A stretch of 64,000 bases of DNA from Chrysaora quinquecirrha (Eukaryota; Cnidaria; Scyphozoa; Semaeostomeae; Pelagiidae), in assembly GCA_014526335.1 (NCBI GenBank), contig JACTAT010000037.1, forward strand, positions 1,321,777 to 1,385,776, given 5' to 3'. Below, in pieces: positions 10,313-23,569 of the stretch. Both the position numbers and the translations under genes were made by a program. How positions within the stretch are numbered: position 1 is the stretch's first letter; the number at the start of each line of letters is the position of its first letter. The notes beneath the pieces were generated by a model. The model searched no databases and was not told the DNA's origin. It saw nothing but the letters and a program-made list of their open reading frames with translations.

Positions 10313-11155
10313 TCTAGAAAACAAGGTGAAATAAAAGACGTTAAAAAGTGTCTGAAGAAAGTGTTTAGTGGTTTGAGCGCTGATATAAAACTAAACAAAA
10401 ACCAAAATTAAAAAATTACATACCTGATTTATTCTATGAACAACTAAAAAATAAAGAATTAGAAATTTAGTTGAAAGAATTGAAACCAAAGACTAAGAAT
10501 TGAAGTCAAGATTCTAGGCCCGGTCGGGTCTCGAAGCTTCATAAGTTTCACGGCTTTTAGAATAACTTTTGGTCAGTCAAATAAAAATAAAACATCCTTA
10601 AATAAACAAGAAATAGTTATTATAAGTTAAAATAATAATAAACATACATTTCTATGAAAAAGTAAGAGTAGAAACGAAGAATTGAAGTCAAGATTCTAGG
10701 CCTGGTCGGGTCTCGAAGCTTCATAAGTTTCACGGCTTTTAGAATAAGTTATACCCAAACAAATAAAAATGAAACATTCTTAAATAAGCAAGAAATAGTT
10801 ATTATAAGTTTAAATGATAAGAAAACTGTATTTCTAACACTTTTCCAAGAAAAAGTAGAGAAAAGTTAAAGGTACTTACCACAATTCCAAGAAATGTTCC
10901 AAGAGTGTTTACATTTGCTGTCGTGACGCCAATTTTAATTTTTCCCGCAATAAAATCCTCGTCACGTGACGTGTTATCATTGAAAGAAGACTAGATCTGA
11001 TTGGTTGGTTGATTATGTTTCCAACTTACAATGATTTGATTGGTTAAACCTCTTGTTTCCAAGGTTTCTATGAAGAAGACTAGGTCTAGCTTACAGCAAT
11101 TTGATTGGTTAAAACTCTTGTTTCTAGAAAGTTCTGAAGAAGACTAGGTCTGAAT

Positions 11156-11601
11156 TTAGATTAAATTATTACCTCTTAGAAAGGCATAATGTTCTTGTAG
11201 TTCTTCAAGGGGGTTGTGCGATGTCGCTCTTGGCGCTCCAAATTCTTCAATGTTCTGACTAGCTAGTCCTATCTTCTGGCACACTAGCCTTTCGATGTCA
11301 CCACCTTTATACAAAAACAATCCCCACATTGTTCCACTCCATTATTTCGTTTATTAATGATATTGAATATTCGCATTTAAAGGCTGCTCCGTTTGGTTCA
11401 TACTTTAAATAATGGATTTTCCTTCGACAAAAATTGAATGTGCGTTGCCACTTTTCGTCGATGTCATCGAAGGAGTACAGGGTTTGTACTCCTTACAAAG
11501 CTCTTCTCCCCATCATCTAGCAGAATTGCAGCTTTCCGTATGCATTTATGTTTCTGTGTAGTTTGAATGTATTCAATATCGAGTAGAGCGATGCGTGACA
11601 T
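11156..11601 (-). pseudogene. Array protein copy with frameshifts
   Basis: The same paired one-base losses as the previous copy occur near 11470-11492, plus an extra A in the run at about 11312 (acaaaaacaatcc). No full frame remains. It starts a short (1.11-kb) unit on its right. Confidence 0.8.
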
Positions 11602-12262
11602 TCTAGAAAACAAGGTGAAATAAAAGACGTTAAAAAGTGTCTGAAGAAAGTGTTTAGTGGTTTGAGCGCTGATATAAAACTAAACAAAAACCAAAATTAA
11701 AAAATTACATACCTGATTTATTCTATGAACAACTAAAAAATAAAGAATTAGAAATTTAGTTGAAAGAATTGAAACCAAAGACTAAGAATTGAAGTCAAGA
11801 TTCTAGGCCCAGTCGGGTCTCGAAGCTTCATAAGTTTCACGGCTTTTAGAATAAGTTATACCCAAACAAATAAAAATGAAACATTCTTAAATAAGAAAGA
11901 AATAGTTATTATAAGTTTAAATGATAAGAAAACTGTATTTCTAACACTTTTCCAAGAAAAAGTAGAGAAAAGTTAAAGGTACTTACCACAATTCCAAGAA
12001 ATTTTCCAAGAGTGTTTTCATTTGCTGTCATGACGCCAATTTTAATTTTTCCCGCAATATAATCCTCGTCACGTGACGCGTTATAATTGAAAGAAGACTA
12101 GATCTGATTGGTTGGTTGATTATGTTTCCAACTTACAATGATTTGATTGGTTAAAACTCTTGTTTCCAAGGTTTCTATGAAGAAGACTAGGTCTAGCTTA
12201 CAGCGATTTGATTGGTTAAAACTCTTGTTTCTAGAAAGTTCTGAAGAAGACTAGGTATTAAT

Positions 12263-12709
12263 TTAGATTAAATTATTACCTCTTAGAAAGGCATAATGTT
12301 CTTGTAGTTCTTCAAGGGGGTTGTGAGATGTCGCTCTTGGCGTTCCAAATTCTTCAATGTTCTGACTAGCTAGTCCTATCTTCTGGCACACTAGCCTTTC
12401 GATGTCACCACCTTTATACAAAACAATCCCCACATTGTTCCACTCCATTATTTCGCTGATTAATGATATTGAATATTCGCATTTAAAGGCTGCTCCGTTT
12501 GGTTGATACTTTAAATGATGGATTTTCCTTCGACAAAAATTGAATGTGCGTTGCCACTTTTCGTCGATGCCATCGAAGGGAGTACAGGGTTTGTACCCTC
12601 TAACAAAGCTTGTCTCCTGATCATCTAGCAGAATTGCAGCTTTCCGTATGCATTTATGTTTCTGTGTAGTTTGAATGTATTCAATATCGAGTAGAGCGAT
12701 GCATGACAT
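12263..12709 (-). CDS. Array protein copy (148 aa)
   Basis: Intact frame with a subgroup signature: MSCIALL at the start, DDQETSFVRGYKP, HLKYQPNG, LISEIMEW and EEFGTP. These variants are shared with the 19345, 20450, 22464 and 23570 copies and mark one amplified sub-lineage. Confidence 0.6.
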   Translation of the reverse strand: MSCIALLDIEYIQTTQKHKCIRKAAILLDDQETSFVRGYKPCTPFDGIDEKWQRTFNFCRRKIHHLKYQPNGAAFKCEYSISLISEIMEWNNVGIVLYKGGDIERLVCQKIGLASQNIEEFGTPRATSHNPLEELQEHYAFLRGNNLI

Positions 12710-13551
12710 TCTAGAAAACAAGGTGAAATAAAAGACGTTAAAAAGTGTCTGAAGAAAGTGTTTAGTGGTTTGAGCGCTCATATAAAACTAAACAAAAACC
12801 AAAATTATAAAATTACATACATGATTTATTCTATGAACAACTAAAAAATAAAGAATTAGAAATTTAGTTGTAAGAATTGAAACCAAAGACTAAGAATTGA
12901 AGTCAAGATTCTAGGCCCGGTCGGGTCTCGAAGCTTCATAAGTTTCACGGCTTTTAGAGTAAGTTTTGGTCAGTCAAATAAAAATAAAACATCCTTAAAT
13001 AAACAAGAAATAGTTATTATAAGTTAAAATAATAAGAAACATACATTTCTATGAAAAAGTAAGAGTAGAAACGAAGAATTGAGGTCAAGATTCTAGGCCC
13101 GGTCGGGTCTCGAAGCTTCATAAGTTTCACAGCTTTTAGAATAAGTTATACCCAAACAAATAAAAATGAAACATTCTTAAATAAGCAAGAAATAGTTATT
13201 ATAAGTTTAAATGATAAGAAAACTGTATTTCTAACCCTTTTCCAAGAAAAAGTAGAGAAAAGTTAAAGGTACTTACCACAATTCCAAGAAATTTTCCAAG
13301 AGTGTTTACATTTGCTGTCGTGACGCCAATTTAATTTTTCCCGCAATAAAATCCTCGTCACGTGACGCCTTGTCATTGAAATAAGACTAGATCTGATTGG
13401 TTGGTTGATTATGTTTCCAACTTACAATGATTTGATTGGTTAAAACTCTTGTTTCCAAGGTTTCTATGAAGAAGACTAGGTCTATCTTACAGCGATTTGA
13501 TTGGTTAAAACTCTTGTTTCTAGAAAGTTCTGAAGAAGACTAGGTCTTAAT

Positions 13552-13915
13552 TTAGATTAGATTATTACCTCTTAGAAAGACATAATGTTCTTGTAGTTCT
13601 TCAAGGGGGTTGTGAGATGTCGCTCTTGGCGTTCCAAATTCTTCAATGTTCTGACTAGCTAGTCCTATCTTCTGGCACACTAGCCTTTCGATGTCACCAC
13701 CTTAATACAAAACAATCCCCACATTGTTCCACTCCATTATTTCGCTGATTAATGATATTGAATATTGGCATTTAAAGGCTGCTCCGTTTGGTTGATACTT
13801 TAAATGATGGATTTTCCTTCGACAAAAATTGAATGTGCGTTGCCACTTTTCGTCGATGCCATCGAAGGGAGTACAGGGTTTGTACCCCTAACAAAGCTCG
13901 TCTCCCCATCATCGA
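13552..13915 (-). pseudogene. Array protein copy, 5' part deleted at CATCAT
   Basis: The C-terminal part is present up to 'ctccccatcat' and then joins directly to the intronic module (cgattctaggcccgg), so the first 30 codons, exon 2 and part of the intron are gone. The deletion begins exactly at the site that carries the MITE in other units, as expected from a bad excision. There is also a one-base change in the YKGG region (ttaatac) and a base loss near 13890. Confidence 0.85.
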
Positions 13916-14376
13916 TTCTAGGCCCGGTCGGGTCTCGAAGCTTCATAAGTTTCACAGCTTTTAGAATAAGTTATACCCAAACAAATAAAAATGAAACATT
14001 CTTAAATAAGCAAGAAATAGTTATTATAAGTTTAAATGATAAGAAAACTGTATTTCTAACCCTTTTCCAAGAAAAAGTAGAGAAAAGTTAAAGGTACTTA
14101 CCACAATTCCAAGAAATTTTCCAAGAGTGTTTACATTTGCTGTCGTGACGCCAATTTAATTTTTCCCGCAATAAAATCCTCGTCACGTGACGCCTTGTCA
14201 TTGAAATAAGACTAGATCTGATTGGTTGGTTGATTATGTTTCCAACTTACAATGATTTGATTGGTTAAAACTCTTGTTTCCAAGGTTTCTATGAAGAAGA
14301 CTAGGTCTATCTTACAGCGATTTGATTGGTTAAAACTCTTGTTTCTAGAAAGTTCTGAAGAAGACTAGGTCTTAAT

Positions 14377-14417
14377 TTAGATTAGATTATTACCTCTTAG
14401 AAAGACATAATGTTCTC
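14377..14417 (-). pseudogene. C-terminal stub of an array copy, cut by MITE A
   Basis: Only about the last 12 codons remain before the MITE left end at 14418. The right flank of the MITE (15333 on) is intronic sequence from another part of a unit, so the intervening piece was lost. Confidence 0.8.
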
Positions 14418-15332
14418 CATGGGCTGTAGGAAACGTGGAGCTCGAATAAGAACTAAGAAGTCGTTTCCTTTTAATTTTTTTTATTTTATGTATCTGTCTC
14501 TCAGTACATAAATATCAGATGGATAAGACACACTTCAACTTGCTGGTTTCAGCTTTCTCCAGATGCTCGTAACACAAGAACAATGGTGTGTCATAGGTGT
14601 GACGTCACACCTATGACACAGGAAATGAGCTTCGTGCTGAAAGGCGGGGAGGATTTTCAAAACTCCCAGTTTTTAGAACAGAATTTTAAAGCGTGATTAG
14701 AATGGACCAACCCAGTTTGCTTACAGTACAGGTAGGTCGCTTCAATAACTCGAAAAAATCCTACCAAATTTAGAAGTAGGCATTGTCGCTCTGTAATTTT
14801 GGACTAATGAAATTGAACAAGTTAGGATTTCTTTCCTCTAAGAATACTGTAATAAAAGAATCAGAATGAAAACATGGCATGATGCATAAAAAATATAGAA
14901 AGAGAAATCCAGTGCAATGTTGATCCAACATAAATTATTCTCACTGTCCTTTTCGACTTGAATTGTCGTCCTCGAGTTAACGAAACCAGATCAGTCAAGC
15001 CCCCGTATGTCTCGAGAATTTACCCTAGGATTGCTTGGGCATCCCTCTATTTCAAGTTAAGGAATGTTTCGAGCATGAAGAGAAAACTTCACGCTGGAAA
15101 AACAATAGAATTTATTGTCCCCAGTTCTCTTGCTTCGTACCCATCTAATATTTATGCACAGAAGAAGTTTCAGTATATAGTTTGAGTGACAGTGGTTCGA
15201 TCTCATGTCAATCAGCCACACGCAAGATTAAAATGGCGCCTTCACAGCCGAGTAATGAGCCAGATTTTGATATAAAAAGTGCAGAAAAGAAATAACTTCT
15301 CATTCGGAGCTCCACGTTTCCTACAGCCCATG
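14418..15332. mobile_element. MITE copy A (915 bp), long terminal inverted repeats
   Basis: It starts CATGGGCTGTAGG and ends CCTACAGCCCATG, with the inverted arms continuing through 'aaacgtggagctc'. There is no coding capacity. The flanks do not form a target duplication (left: ORF 3' end; right: intronic), so a rearrangement followed insertion. The left arm has lost an internal block compared with copy C and the right arm is more diverged. It contains the CRE-centred palindrome described under the findings. Confidence 0.85.
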
Positions 15333-15949
15333 AAAAGAGGTTAAAAAGTGTCTGAAGAAACTGTTTAGGAGTTTGAGCGCTCATATAAAACTAAACAAAA
15401 ACCAAAATTATAAAATTACATACCTGATTTATTCTATGAACAACTAAAAAATAAAGAATTAGAAATTTAGTTGAAAGAATTGAAACCAAAGACTAAGAAT
15501 TGAAGTCAAGATTCTAGGCCCGGTCGGGTCTCGAAGCTTCATAAGTTTCACGGCTCTTAGAATAAGTTTTGGTCAGTCAAATAAAAATAAAACATCCTTA
15601 AATAAACAAGAAATAGTTATTATAAGTTAAAATAATAATAAACCTACATTTCTATGAAAAAGTAAGAGTTGAAACGAAGAATTGAAGTCAAGATTCTAGG
15701 CCAGGTAGGGTCTCGAAGCTTCATAAGTTTCACGGCTTTTAGAATAAGTTATACCCAAACAAATAAAAATGAAACATTCTTAAATAAGCAAGAAATAGTT
15801 ATTATAAGTTTAAATGATAAGAAAACTGTATTTCGAAGCATCATCTAGCAGAATTGCAGCTTTCCGTATGCATTTATGTTTCTGTGTAGTTTGAATGTAT
15901 TCAATATCGAGTAGAGCGATGCGTGACATTCTAGAAAACAAGGTGAAAT
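15333..15949. repeat. 617-bp partial tandem duplication inside the array
   Basis: 15333-15838 repeats at 15950-16455 (gttaaaaagtgtctgaagaaactg... to ...ctgtatttcgaag). The junction at 15838 joins intronic text directly to 'catcatctagcag', again the MITE target site. The segment 15839-15929 is an N-terminal stub (30 codons) of the array protein, reading in from its ATG at 15929. Confidence 0.8.
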
Positions 15950-16772
15950 AAAAGAGGTTAAAAAGTGTCTGAAGAAACTGTTTAGGAGTTTGAGCGCTCA
16001 TATAAAACTAAACAAAAACCAAAATTATAAAATTACATACCTGATTTATTCTATGAACAACTAAAAAATAAAGAATTAGAAATTTAGTTGAAAGAATTGA
16101 AACCAAAGACTAAGAATTGAAGTCAAGATTCTAGGCCCGGTCGGGTCTCGAAGCTTCATAAGTTTCACGGCTCTTAGAATAAGTTTTGGTCAGTCAAATA
16201 AAAATAAAACATCCTTAAATAAACAAGAAATAGTTATTATAAGTTAAAATAATAATAAACCTACATTTCTATGAAAAAGTAAGAGTTGAAACGAAGAATT
16301 GAAGTCAAGATTCTAGGCCAGGTAGGGTCTCGAAGCTTCATAAGTTTCACGGCTTTTAGAATAAGTTATACCCAAACAAATAAAAATGAAACATTCTTAA
16401 ATAAGCAAGAAATAGTTATTATAAGTTTAAATGATAAGAAAACTGTATTTCGAAGACTTTTCCAAGAAAAAGTAGAGAAAAGTTAAAGGTACTTACCACA
16501 ATTCCAAGAAATTTTCCAAGAGTGTTTACATTTGCTGTTGTGACGCCAATTTTAATTTTTCCCGCAATAAAATCCTCGTCACGTGACGCGTTATCATTGA
16601 AAGAAGACAAGATCTGATTGGTTGGTTGATTATGTTTTCAACTTACAATGATTTGATTGATTAAAACTCTTGTTTGCAAGGTTTCTATGAAGAAGACTAG
16701 GTCTAGCTTACAGCGATTTGATTGGTTAAAACTCTTGTTTCTAGAAAGTTCTGAAGAAGACTAGGTCTTAAT

Positions 16773-17216
16773 TTAGATTAAATTATTACCTCTTAGAAAG
16801 GCATAATGTTCTTGTAGTTCTTCAAGGGGGTTGTGCGATGTCGCTCTTGGCACTCCAAATTCTTCAATGTTCTGACTAGCTAGTCCTATCTTCTGGCACA
16901 CTAGCCTTTCGATGTCACCACCTTTATACAAAACAATCCTGACATTGTTCCACTCCATTATTTCGTTTATTAATGATATTGAATATTCGCATTTAAAGGC
17001 TGCTCCGTTTGGTTCATACTTTAAATGATGGATTTTCCTTCGACAAAAATTGAATGTGCGTTGCCATTTTCGTCGATGCCATCGAAGGAGTACAGGGTTT
17101 ATACTCCTTACAAAGCTCGTCTCCCCATCATCTAGCAGAATTGCAGCTTTCCGTGTGCATTTATGTTTCTGTGTAGTTTGAATGTATTCAATATCGAGTA
17201 GAGCGATGCGTGACAT
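16773..17216 (-). CDS. Array protein copy with a locally shifted segment (147 aa)
   Basis: Open throughout, but between about 17070 and 17120 the frame is shifted by paired one-base losses in the small inverted repeat and restored by a missing T in 'gccattttcgtc'. Residues after SFVR therefore read SINPVLLRWHRRK instead of the usual EYKPCTPFDGIDEK. The motif-bearing ends are normal. Confidence 0.45.
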   Translation of the reverse strand: MSRIALLDIEYIQTTQKHKCTRKAAILLDDGETSFVRSINPVLLRWHRRKWQRTFNFCRRKIHHLKYEPNGAAFKCEYSISLINEIMEWNNVRIVLYKGGDIERLVCQKIGLASQNIEEFGVPRATSHNPLEELQEHYAFLRGNNLI

Positions 17217-18059
17217 TCTAGAAAACAAGGTGAAATAAAAGACGTTAAAAAGTGTCTGAAGAAACTGTTTAGTGGTTTGAGCGCTCATATAAAACTAAAC
17301 AAAAACCAAAATTATAAAATTACATACCTGATTTTTTCTATGAACAACTAAAAAATAAAGAATTAGAAATTTAGTTGAAAGAATTGAAACCAAAGACTAA
17401 GAATTGAAGTCAAGATTCTAGGCCCGGTGGGGTCTCGAAGCTTCATAAGTTTCACGGCTTTTAGAATAAGTTTTGGTCAGCCAAATAAAAATAAAACATC
17501 CATAAATAAACAAGAAATAGTTAATTTTAGTTAAAATAATAAGAAACCTACATTTCTATGAAAAAGTAAGAGTTGAAACGAAGAATTGAAGTCAAGATTC
17601 TAGGCCCGGTCGGGTCTCGAAGCTTCATAAGTTTCACAGCTTTTAGAATAACTTATACCCAAACAAATAAAAATGAAACATTCTTAAATAAGCAAGAAAT
17701 ACTTATTTTAAGTTTAAATGATAAGAAAACTGTATTTCTAAGACTTTTCCAAGAAAAAGTAGAGAAAAGTTAAAGGCACTTACCACAATTCCAAGAAATT
17801 TTCCAAGAGTGTTTACATTTGCTGTTGTGACGCCAATTTTAATTTTTCCCGCAATAAAATCCTCGTCACCTGACGCGTTATCATTGAAAGAAGACAAGAT
17901 CTGATTGGTTGGTTGATTATGTTTCCAACTTACAATGATTTGATTGGTTAAACCTCTTGTTTCCAAGGTTTCTATGAAGAAGACTAGGTCTAGCTTACAG
18001 CAATTTGATTGGTTAAAACTCTTGTTTCTAGAAAGTTCTGAAGAAGACTAGGTCTGAAT

Positions 18060-18507
18060 TTAGATTAAATAATTACCTCTTAGAAAGGCATAATGTTCTT
18101 GTAGTTCTTCAAGGGGGTTGTGCGATGTCGCTCTTGGCGCTCCAAATTCTTCAATGTTCTGACTAGCTAGTCCTATCTTCTGGCACACTAGCCTTTCGAT
18201 GTCACCACCTTTATACAAAAACAATCCCCACATTGTTCCACTCCATTATTTCGTTTATTAATGATATTGAATATTCGCATTTAAAGGCTGCTCCGTTTGG
18301 TTCATACTTTAAATGATGGATTTTCCTTCGACAAAAATTGAATGTGCGTTGCCACTTTTCGTCGATGTCATCGAAGGGAGTACAGGGTTTGTACTCCCTT
18401 ACAAAGCTCTTCTCCCCATCATCTAGCAGAATTGCAGCTTTCCGTATGCATTTATGTTTCTGTGTAGTTTGAATGTATTCAATATCGAGTAGAGCGATGT
18501 GTGACAT
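18060..18507 (-). pseudogene. Array protein copy, frameshift at an A run
   Basis: One extra A at about 18220 (atacaaaaacaatcc) shifts the frame after GIV. The N-terminal 97 codons (MSHIALL...) are normal and the C-terminal motif block is present in another frame. Confidence 0.8.
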
Positions 18508-19344
18508 TCTAGAAAACAAGGTGAAATAAAAGACGTTAAAAAGTGTCTGAAGAAAGTGTTTAGTGGTTTGAGCGCTGATATAAAACTAAACAAAAACCAA
18601 AATTAAAAAATTACATACCTGATTTATTCTATGAACAACTAAAAAATAAAGAATTAGAAATTTAGTTGAAAGAATTGAAACCAAAGACTAAGAATTGAAG
18701 TCAAGATTCTAGGCCCGGTCGGGTCTCGCAGCTTCATAAGTTTCACGGCTTTTAGAATAACTTTTGGTCAGTCAAATAAAAATAAAACATCCTTAAATAA
18801 ACAAGAAATAGTTATTATAAGTAAAAAAAAAACCTACATTTCTATGAAAAGGTAAGAGATGAAACGAAGAATTGAAGTCAAGATTCTAGGCCCAGTCGGG
18901 TCTCGAAGCTTCATGAGTTTCACGGCTTTTAGAATAAGTTATACCCAAACAAATAAAATGAAACATTCTTAAATAAGCAAGAAATAGTTATTATAAGTTT
19001 AAATGATAAGAAAACTGTATTTCTAACACTTTTCCAAGAAAAAGTAGAGAAAAGTTAAAGGTACTTACCACAATTCCAAGAAATTTTCCAAGAGTGTTTA
19101 CATTTGCTGTCGTGGCGCCAATTTTAATTTTTCCCGCAATAAAATCCTCGTCACGTGACGTGTTGTCATTGAAATAAGACTAGATCTGATTGGTTGGTTG
19201 ATTATGTTTCCAACTTACAATGATTTGATTGGTTAAAACTCTTGTTTCCAAGGTTTCTATGAAGAAGACTAGGTCTATCTTACAGCGATTTGATTGGTTA
19301 AAACTCTTGTTTCTAGAAAGTTCTGAAGAAGACTAGGTCTTAAT

Positions 19345-19791
19345 TTAGATTAAATTATTACCTCTTAGAAAGACATAATGTTCTTGTAGTTCTTCAAGGG
19401 GGTTGTGAGATGTCGCTCTTGGCGTTCCAAATTCTTCAATGTTCTGACTAGCTAGTCCTATCTTCTGGCACACTAGCCTTTCGATGTCACCACCTTTATA
19501 CAAAACAATCCCCACATTGTTCCACTCCATTATTTCGCTGATTAATGATATTGAATATTCGCATTTAAAGGCTGCTCCGTTTGGTTGATACTTTAAATGA
19601 TGGATTTTCCTTCGACAAAAATTGAATGTGCGTTGCCACTTTTCGTCGATGCCATCGAAGGGAGTACAGGGTTTGTACCCCCTAACAAAGCTTGTCTCCT
19701 GATCATCTAGCAGAATTGCAGCTTTCCGTATGCATTTATGTTTCTGTGTAGTTTGAATGTATTCAATATCGAGTAGAGCGATGCATGACAT
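19345..19791 (-). CDS. Array protein copy (148 aa), MSCIALL subgroup
   Basis: Intact. Same variants as the 12263 copy; ends QEHYVFLRGNNLI. Missing bases just upstream (aaagcgttaaaag) close the longer frame, so translation would start at MSCIALL or four codons before. It belongs to the 3.1-kb duplicated block. Confidence 0.6.
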   Translation of the reverse strand: MSCIALLDIEYIQTTQKHKCIRKAAILLDDQETSFVRGYKPCTPFDGIDEKWQRTFNFCRRKIHHLKYQPNGAAFKCEYSISLISEIMEWNNVGIVLYKGGDIERLVCQKIGLASQNIEEFGTPRATSHNPLEELQEHYVFLRGNNLI

Positions 19792-20449
19792 TCTAGAAAA
19801 CAAGGTGAAATAAAAGCGTTAAAAGTGTCTGAAGAAAGTGTTTAGTGGTTTCAGCGCTCATATAAAACTAAACAAAAACCAAAATTATAAAATTACATAC
19901 CTGATTTATTCTATGAACAACTAAAAAATAAAGAATTAGAAATTTAGTTGAAAGAATTGAAACCAAAGAATAAGAATTGAAGTCAAGATTCTAGGCCCGG
20001 TCGGGTCTCGAAGCTTCATAAGTTTCACGGCTTTTAGAATAAGTTTTGGTCAGTCAAATAAAAATAAAACATCCTTAAATAAGCAAGAAATAGTTATTAT
20101 AAGTTTAAATGATAAGAAAACTGCATTTCTAACACTTTTCCAAGAAAAAGTAGAGAAAAGTTAAAGGTACTTACCACAATTCTAAGAAATTTTCCAAGAG
20201 TGTTTACATTTGCTGTTGTGACGCCAATTTTGATTTTTCCATAATAAAATCCTCGTCACGTGTGGCGTTATCATTGAAAGAAGACTAGATCTGATTGGTT
20301 GGTTGATTATGTTTCCAACTTACAATGATTTGATTGGTTAAAACTCTTGTTTCCAAGGTTTCTATGAAGAAGACTAGGTCTATCTTACAGCGATTTGATT
20401 GGTTAAAACTCTTGTTTCTAGAAAGTTCTGAAGAAGACTAGGTCTTAAT

Positions 20450-20812
20450 TTAGATTAAATTATTACCTCTTAGAAAGACATAATGTTTTTGTAGTTCTTC
20501 AAGGGGGTTGTGAGATGTCGCTCTTGGCGTTCCAAATTCTTCAATGTTCTGACTAGCTAGTCCTATCTTCTGGCACACTAGCCTTTCGATGTCACCACCT
20601 TGATACAAAACAATCCCCACATTGTTCCACTCCATTATTTCGCTTATTAATGATATTGAATATTCGCATTTAAAGGCTGCTCCGTTTGGTTGATACTTTA
20701 AATGATGGATTTTCCTTTGACAAAAATTGAATGTGCGTTGCCACTTTTCGTCGATGCCATCGAAGGGAGTACAGGGTTTGTACCCCCTAACAAAGCTCGT
20801 CTCCCCATCATC
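20450..20812 (-). pseudogene. Array protein copy, 5' end replaced by MITE B
   Basis: The C-terminal 117 or so codons run up to the CATCATC target site at 20806-20812, where MITE B begins. The N-terminal 30 codons are absent on this side. It carries the YQGGDIE and LQKHYVF variants shared with the 23570 copy. Confidence 0.85.
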
Positions 20813-21534
20813 CATGGGCTGTAGGAAACGTGGAGCTCCGAATGAGAACTAAGAAGTCGTTTCCCTTTTAATTTTTTTTATTTTATGTATCTGTCTCGTT
20901 ATTCTGCTGCGAAGGCGCCATTGTAATCTGGCTTGTGGCTGATTGACATGAGATTAAGCCATTATGTCACTCAAACTGAAAGGTCAAGCTCCTTCAGTAC
21001 ATAAATATCAGATGGGTAAGACACACTTCAACTTGCTGGTTTCAGCTTTCTCCAGATGCTCGTAACACAAGAACAATGGTGTGTCATAGGTGTGACGTCA
21101 CACCTATGACACAGGAAAGTGAGCTTTCGTGCTGAAAGACGGGGGGAGGGATTTTCAAAACTCCCAGTTTTTTAGAACAGAATTTTAAAGCGTGATTAGA
21201 ATGGACCAACCCGAGTTTGCTTACAGTACAGGTAGGTCGCTTCAATAACTCGAAAAAATCCTACCAAATTTAGAAGTAGGCATTGTCGCTCTGTAATTTT
21301 GGACTAATGAAATTGAACAAGTTAGGATTTCTTTCCTCTAAGAATACTGTAATAAAAGAATCAGAATGAAAACATGGCATGGTATGCATAAAAAATATAG
21401 AAAGAGAAATCCAGTGCAATGTTGATCTAACATAAATTATTCTCACTGTCCTTTTTCGACTTGAATTGTCGTCCTCGAGTTAACGCAACCAGATCAGTCA
21501 ACAAAACCACAAATCTTATGTTTTTATTTCTCTC
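20813..21534. mobile_element. MITE copy B, right part lost at a duplication junction
   Basis: The left end and left junction are identical to copy C, so both descend from one insertion. The sequence stops at 'tttatttctctc' and joins directly to array text (ccatcatctagcag), whereas copy C continues for 360 more bases. A 'tctc' overlap at the join suggests microhomology. The joined array stub 21535-21625 is the N-terminal 30 codons of the array protein. Confidence 0.85.
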
Positions 21535-22463
21535 CATCATCTAGCAGAATTGCAGCTTTCCGTATGCATTTATGTTTCTGTGTAGTTTGAATGTATTCAA
21601 TATCGAGTAGAGCGATGTGTGACATTCTAGAAAACAAGGTGAAATAAAAGACGTTAAAAAGTGTCTGAAGAAAGTGTTTAGTGGTTTGAGCGCTGATATA
21701 AAACTAAACAAAAACCAAAATTAAAAAATTACATACCTGATTTATTCTATGAACAACTAAAAAATAAAGAATTAGAAATTTAGTTGAAAGAATTGAAACC
21801 AAAGACTAAGAATTGAAGTCAAGATTCTAGGCCCGGTCGGGTCTCGCAGCTTCATAAGTTTCACGGCTTTTAGAATAACTTTTGGTCAGTCAAATAAAAA
21901 TAAAACATCCTTAAATAAACAAGAAATAGTTATTATAAGTAAAAAAAAAACCTACATTTCTATGAAAAGGTAAGAGATGAAACGAAGAATTGAAGTCAAG
22001 ATTCTAGGCCCAGTCGGGTCTCGAAGCTTCATGAGTTTCACGGCTTTTAGAATAAGTTATACCCAAACAAATAAAAATGAAACATTCTTAAATAAGCAAG
22101 AAATAGTTATTATAAGTTTAAATGATAAGAAAACTGTATTTCTAACACTTTTCCAAGAAAAAGTAGAGAAAAGTTAAAGGTACTTACCACAATTCCAAGA
22201 AATTTTCCAAGAGTGTTTACATTTGCTGTCGTGACGCCAATTTTAATTTTTCCCGCAATAAAATCCTCGTCACGTGACGTGTTGTCATTGAAATAAGACT
22301 AGATCTGATTGGTTGGTTGATTATGTTTCCAACTTACAATGATTTGATTGGTTAAAACTCTTGTTTCCAAGGTTTCTATGAAGAAGACTAGGTCTATCTT
22401 ACAGCGATTTGATTGGTTAAAACTCTTGTTTCTAGAAAGTTCTGAAGAAGACTAGGTCTTAAT

Positions 22464-22908
22464 TTAGATTAAATTATTACCTCTTAGAAAGACATAATGT
22501 TCTTGTAGTTCTTCAAGGGGGTTGTGAGATGTCGCTCTTGGCGTTCCAAATTCTTCAATGTTCTGACTAGCTAGTCCTATCTTCTGGCACACTAGCCTTT
22601 CGATGTCACCACCTTTATACAAAACAATCCCCACATTGTTCCACTCCATTATTTCGCTGATTAATGATATTGAATATTCGCATTTAAAGGCTGCTCCGTT
22701 TGGTTGATACTTTAAATGATGGATTTTCCTTCGACAAAAATTGAATGTGCGTTGCCACTTTTCGTCGATGCCATCGAAGGAGTACAGGGTTTGTACCCCT
22801 AACAAAGCTTGTCTCCTGATCATCTAGCAGAATTGCAGCTTTCCGTATGCATTTATGTTTCTGTGTAGTTTGAATGTATTCAATATCGAGTAGAGCGATG
22901 CATGACAT
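22464..22908 (-). pseudogene. Array protein copy with frameshift
   Basis: Duplicate of the 19345 copy (3.12 kb away), two bases short: one base lost in each arm of the small inverted repeat near 22780-22800. The N-terminal (22684-22980) and C-terminal (22464-22823) parts are open in different frames. Confidence 0.8.
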
Positions 22909-23569
22909 TCTAGAAAACAAGGTGAAATAAAAGACGTTAAAAAGTGTCTGAAGAAAGTGTTTAGTGGTTTCAGCGCTCATATAAAACTAAACAAAAACCA
23001 AAATTATAAAATTACATACCTGATTTATTCTATGAACAACTAAAAAATAAAGAATTAGAAATTTAGTTGAAAGAATTGAAACCAAAGAATAAGAATTGAA
23101 GTCAAGATTCTAGGCCCGGTCGGGTCTCGAAGCTTCATAAGTTTCACGGCTTTTAGAATAAGTTTTGGTCAGTCAAATAAAAATAAAACATCCTTAAATA
23201 AGCAAGAAATAGTTATTATAAGTTTAAATGATAAGAAAACTGCATTTCTAACACTTTTCCAAGAAAAAGTAGAGAAAAGTTAAAGGTACTTACCACAATT
23301 CTAAGAAATTTTCCAAGAGTGTTTACATTTGCTGTTGTGACGCCAATTTTGATTTTTCCCGCAATAAAATCCTCGTCACGTGACGCGTTATCATTGAAAG
23401 AAGACTAGATCTGATTGGTTGGTTGATTATGTTTCCAACTTACAATGATTTGATTGGTTAAAACTCTTGTTTCCAAGGTTTCTATGAAGAAGACTAGGTC
23501 TATCTTACAGCGATTTGATTGGTTAAAACTCTTGTTTCTAGAAAGTTCTGAAGAAGACTAGGTCTTAAT

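Noticed and set aside
16419..16610. Exon 1 frame (FNDNASRDEDFIAGKIKIG...) as the coding start of the array protein
   Set aside because: It ends in phase 0 at the donor, and joining to exon 2 or 3 gives a stop within a few codons, so it reads better as leader.
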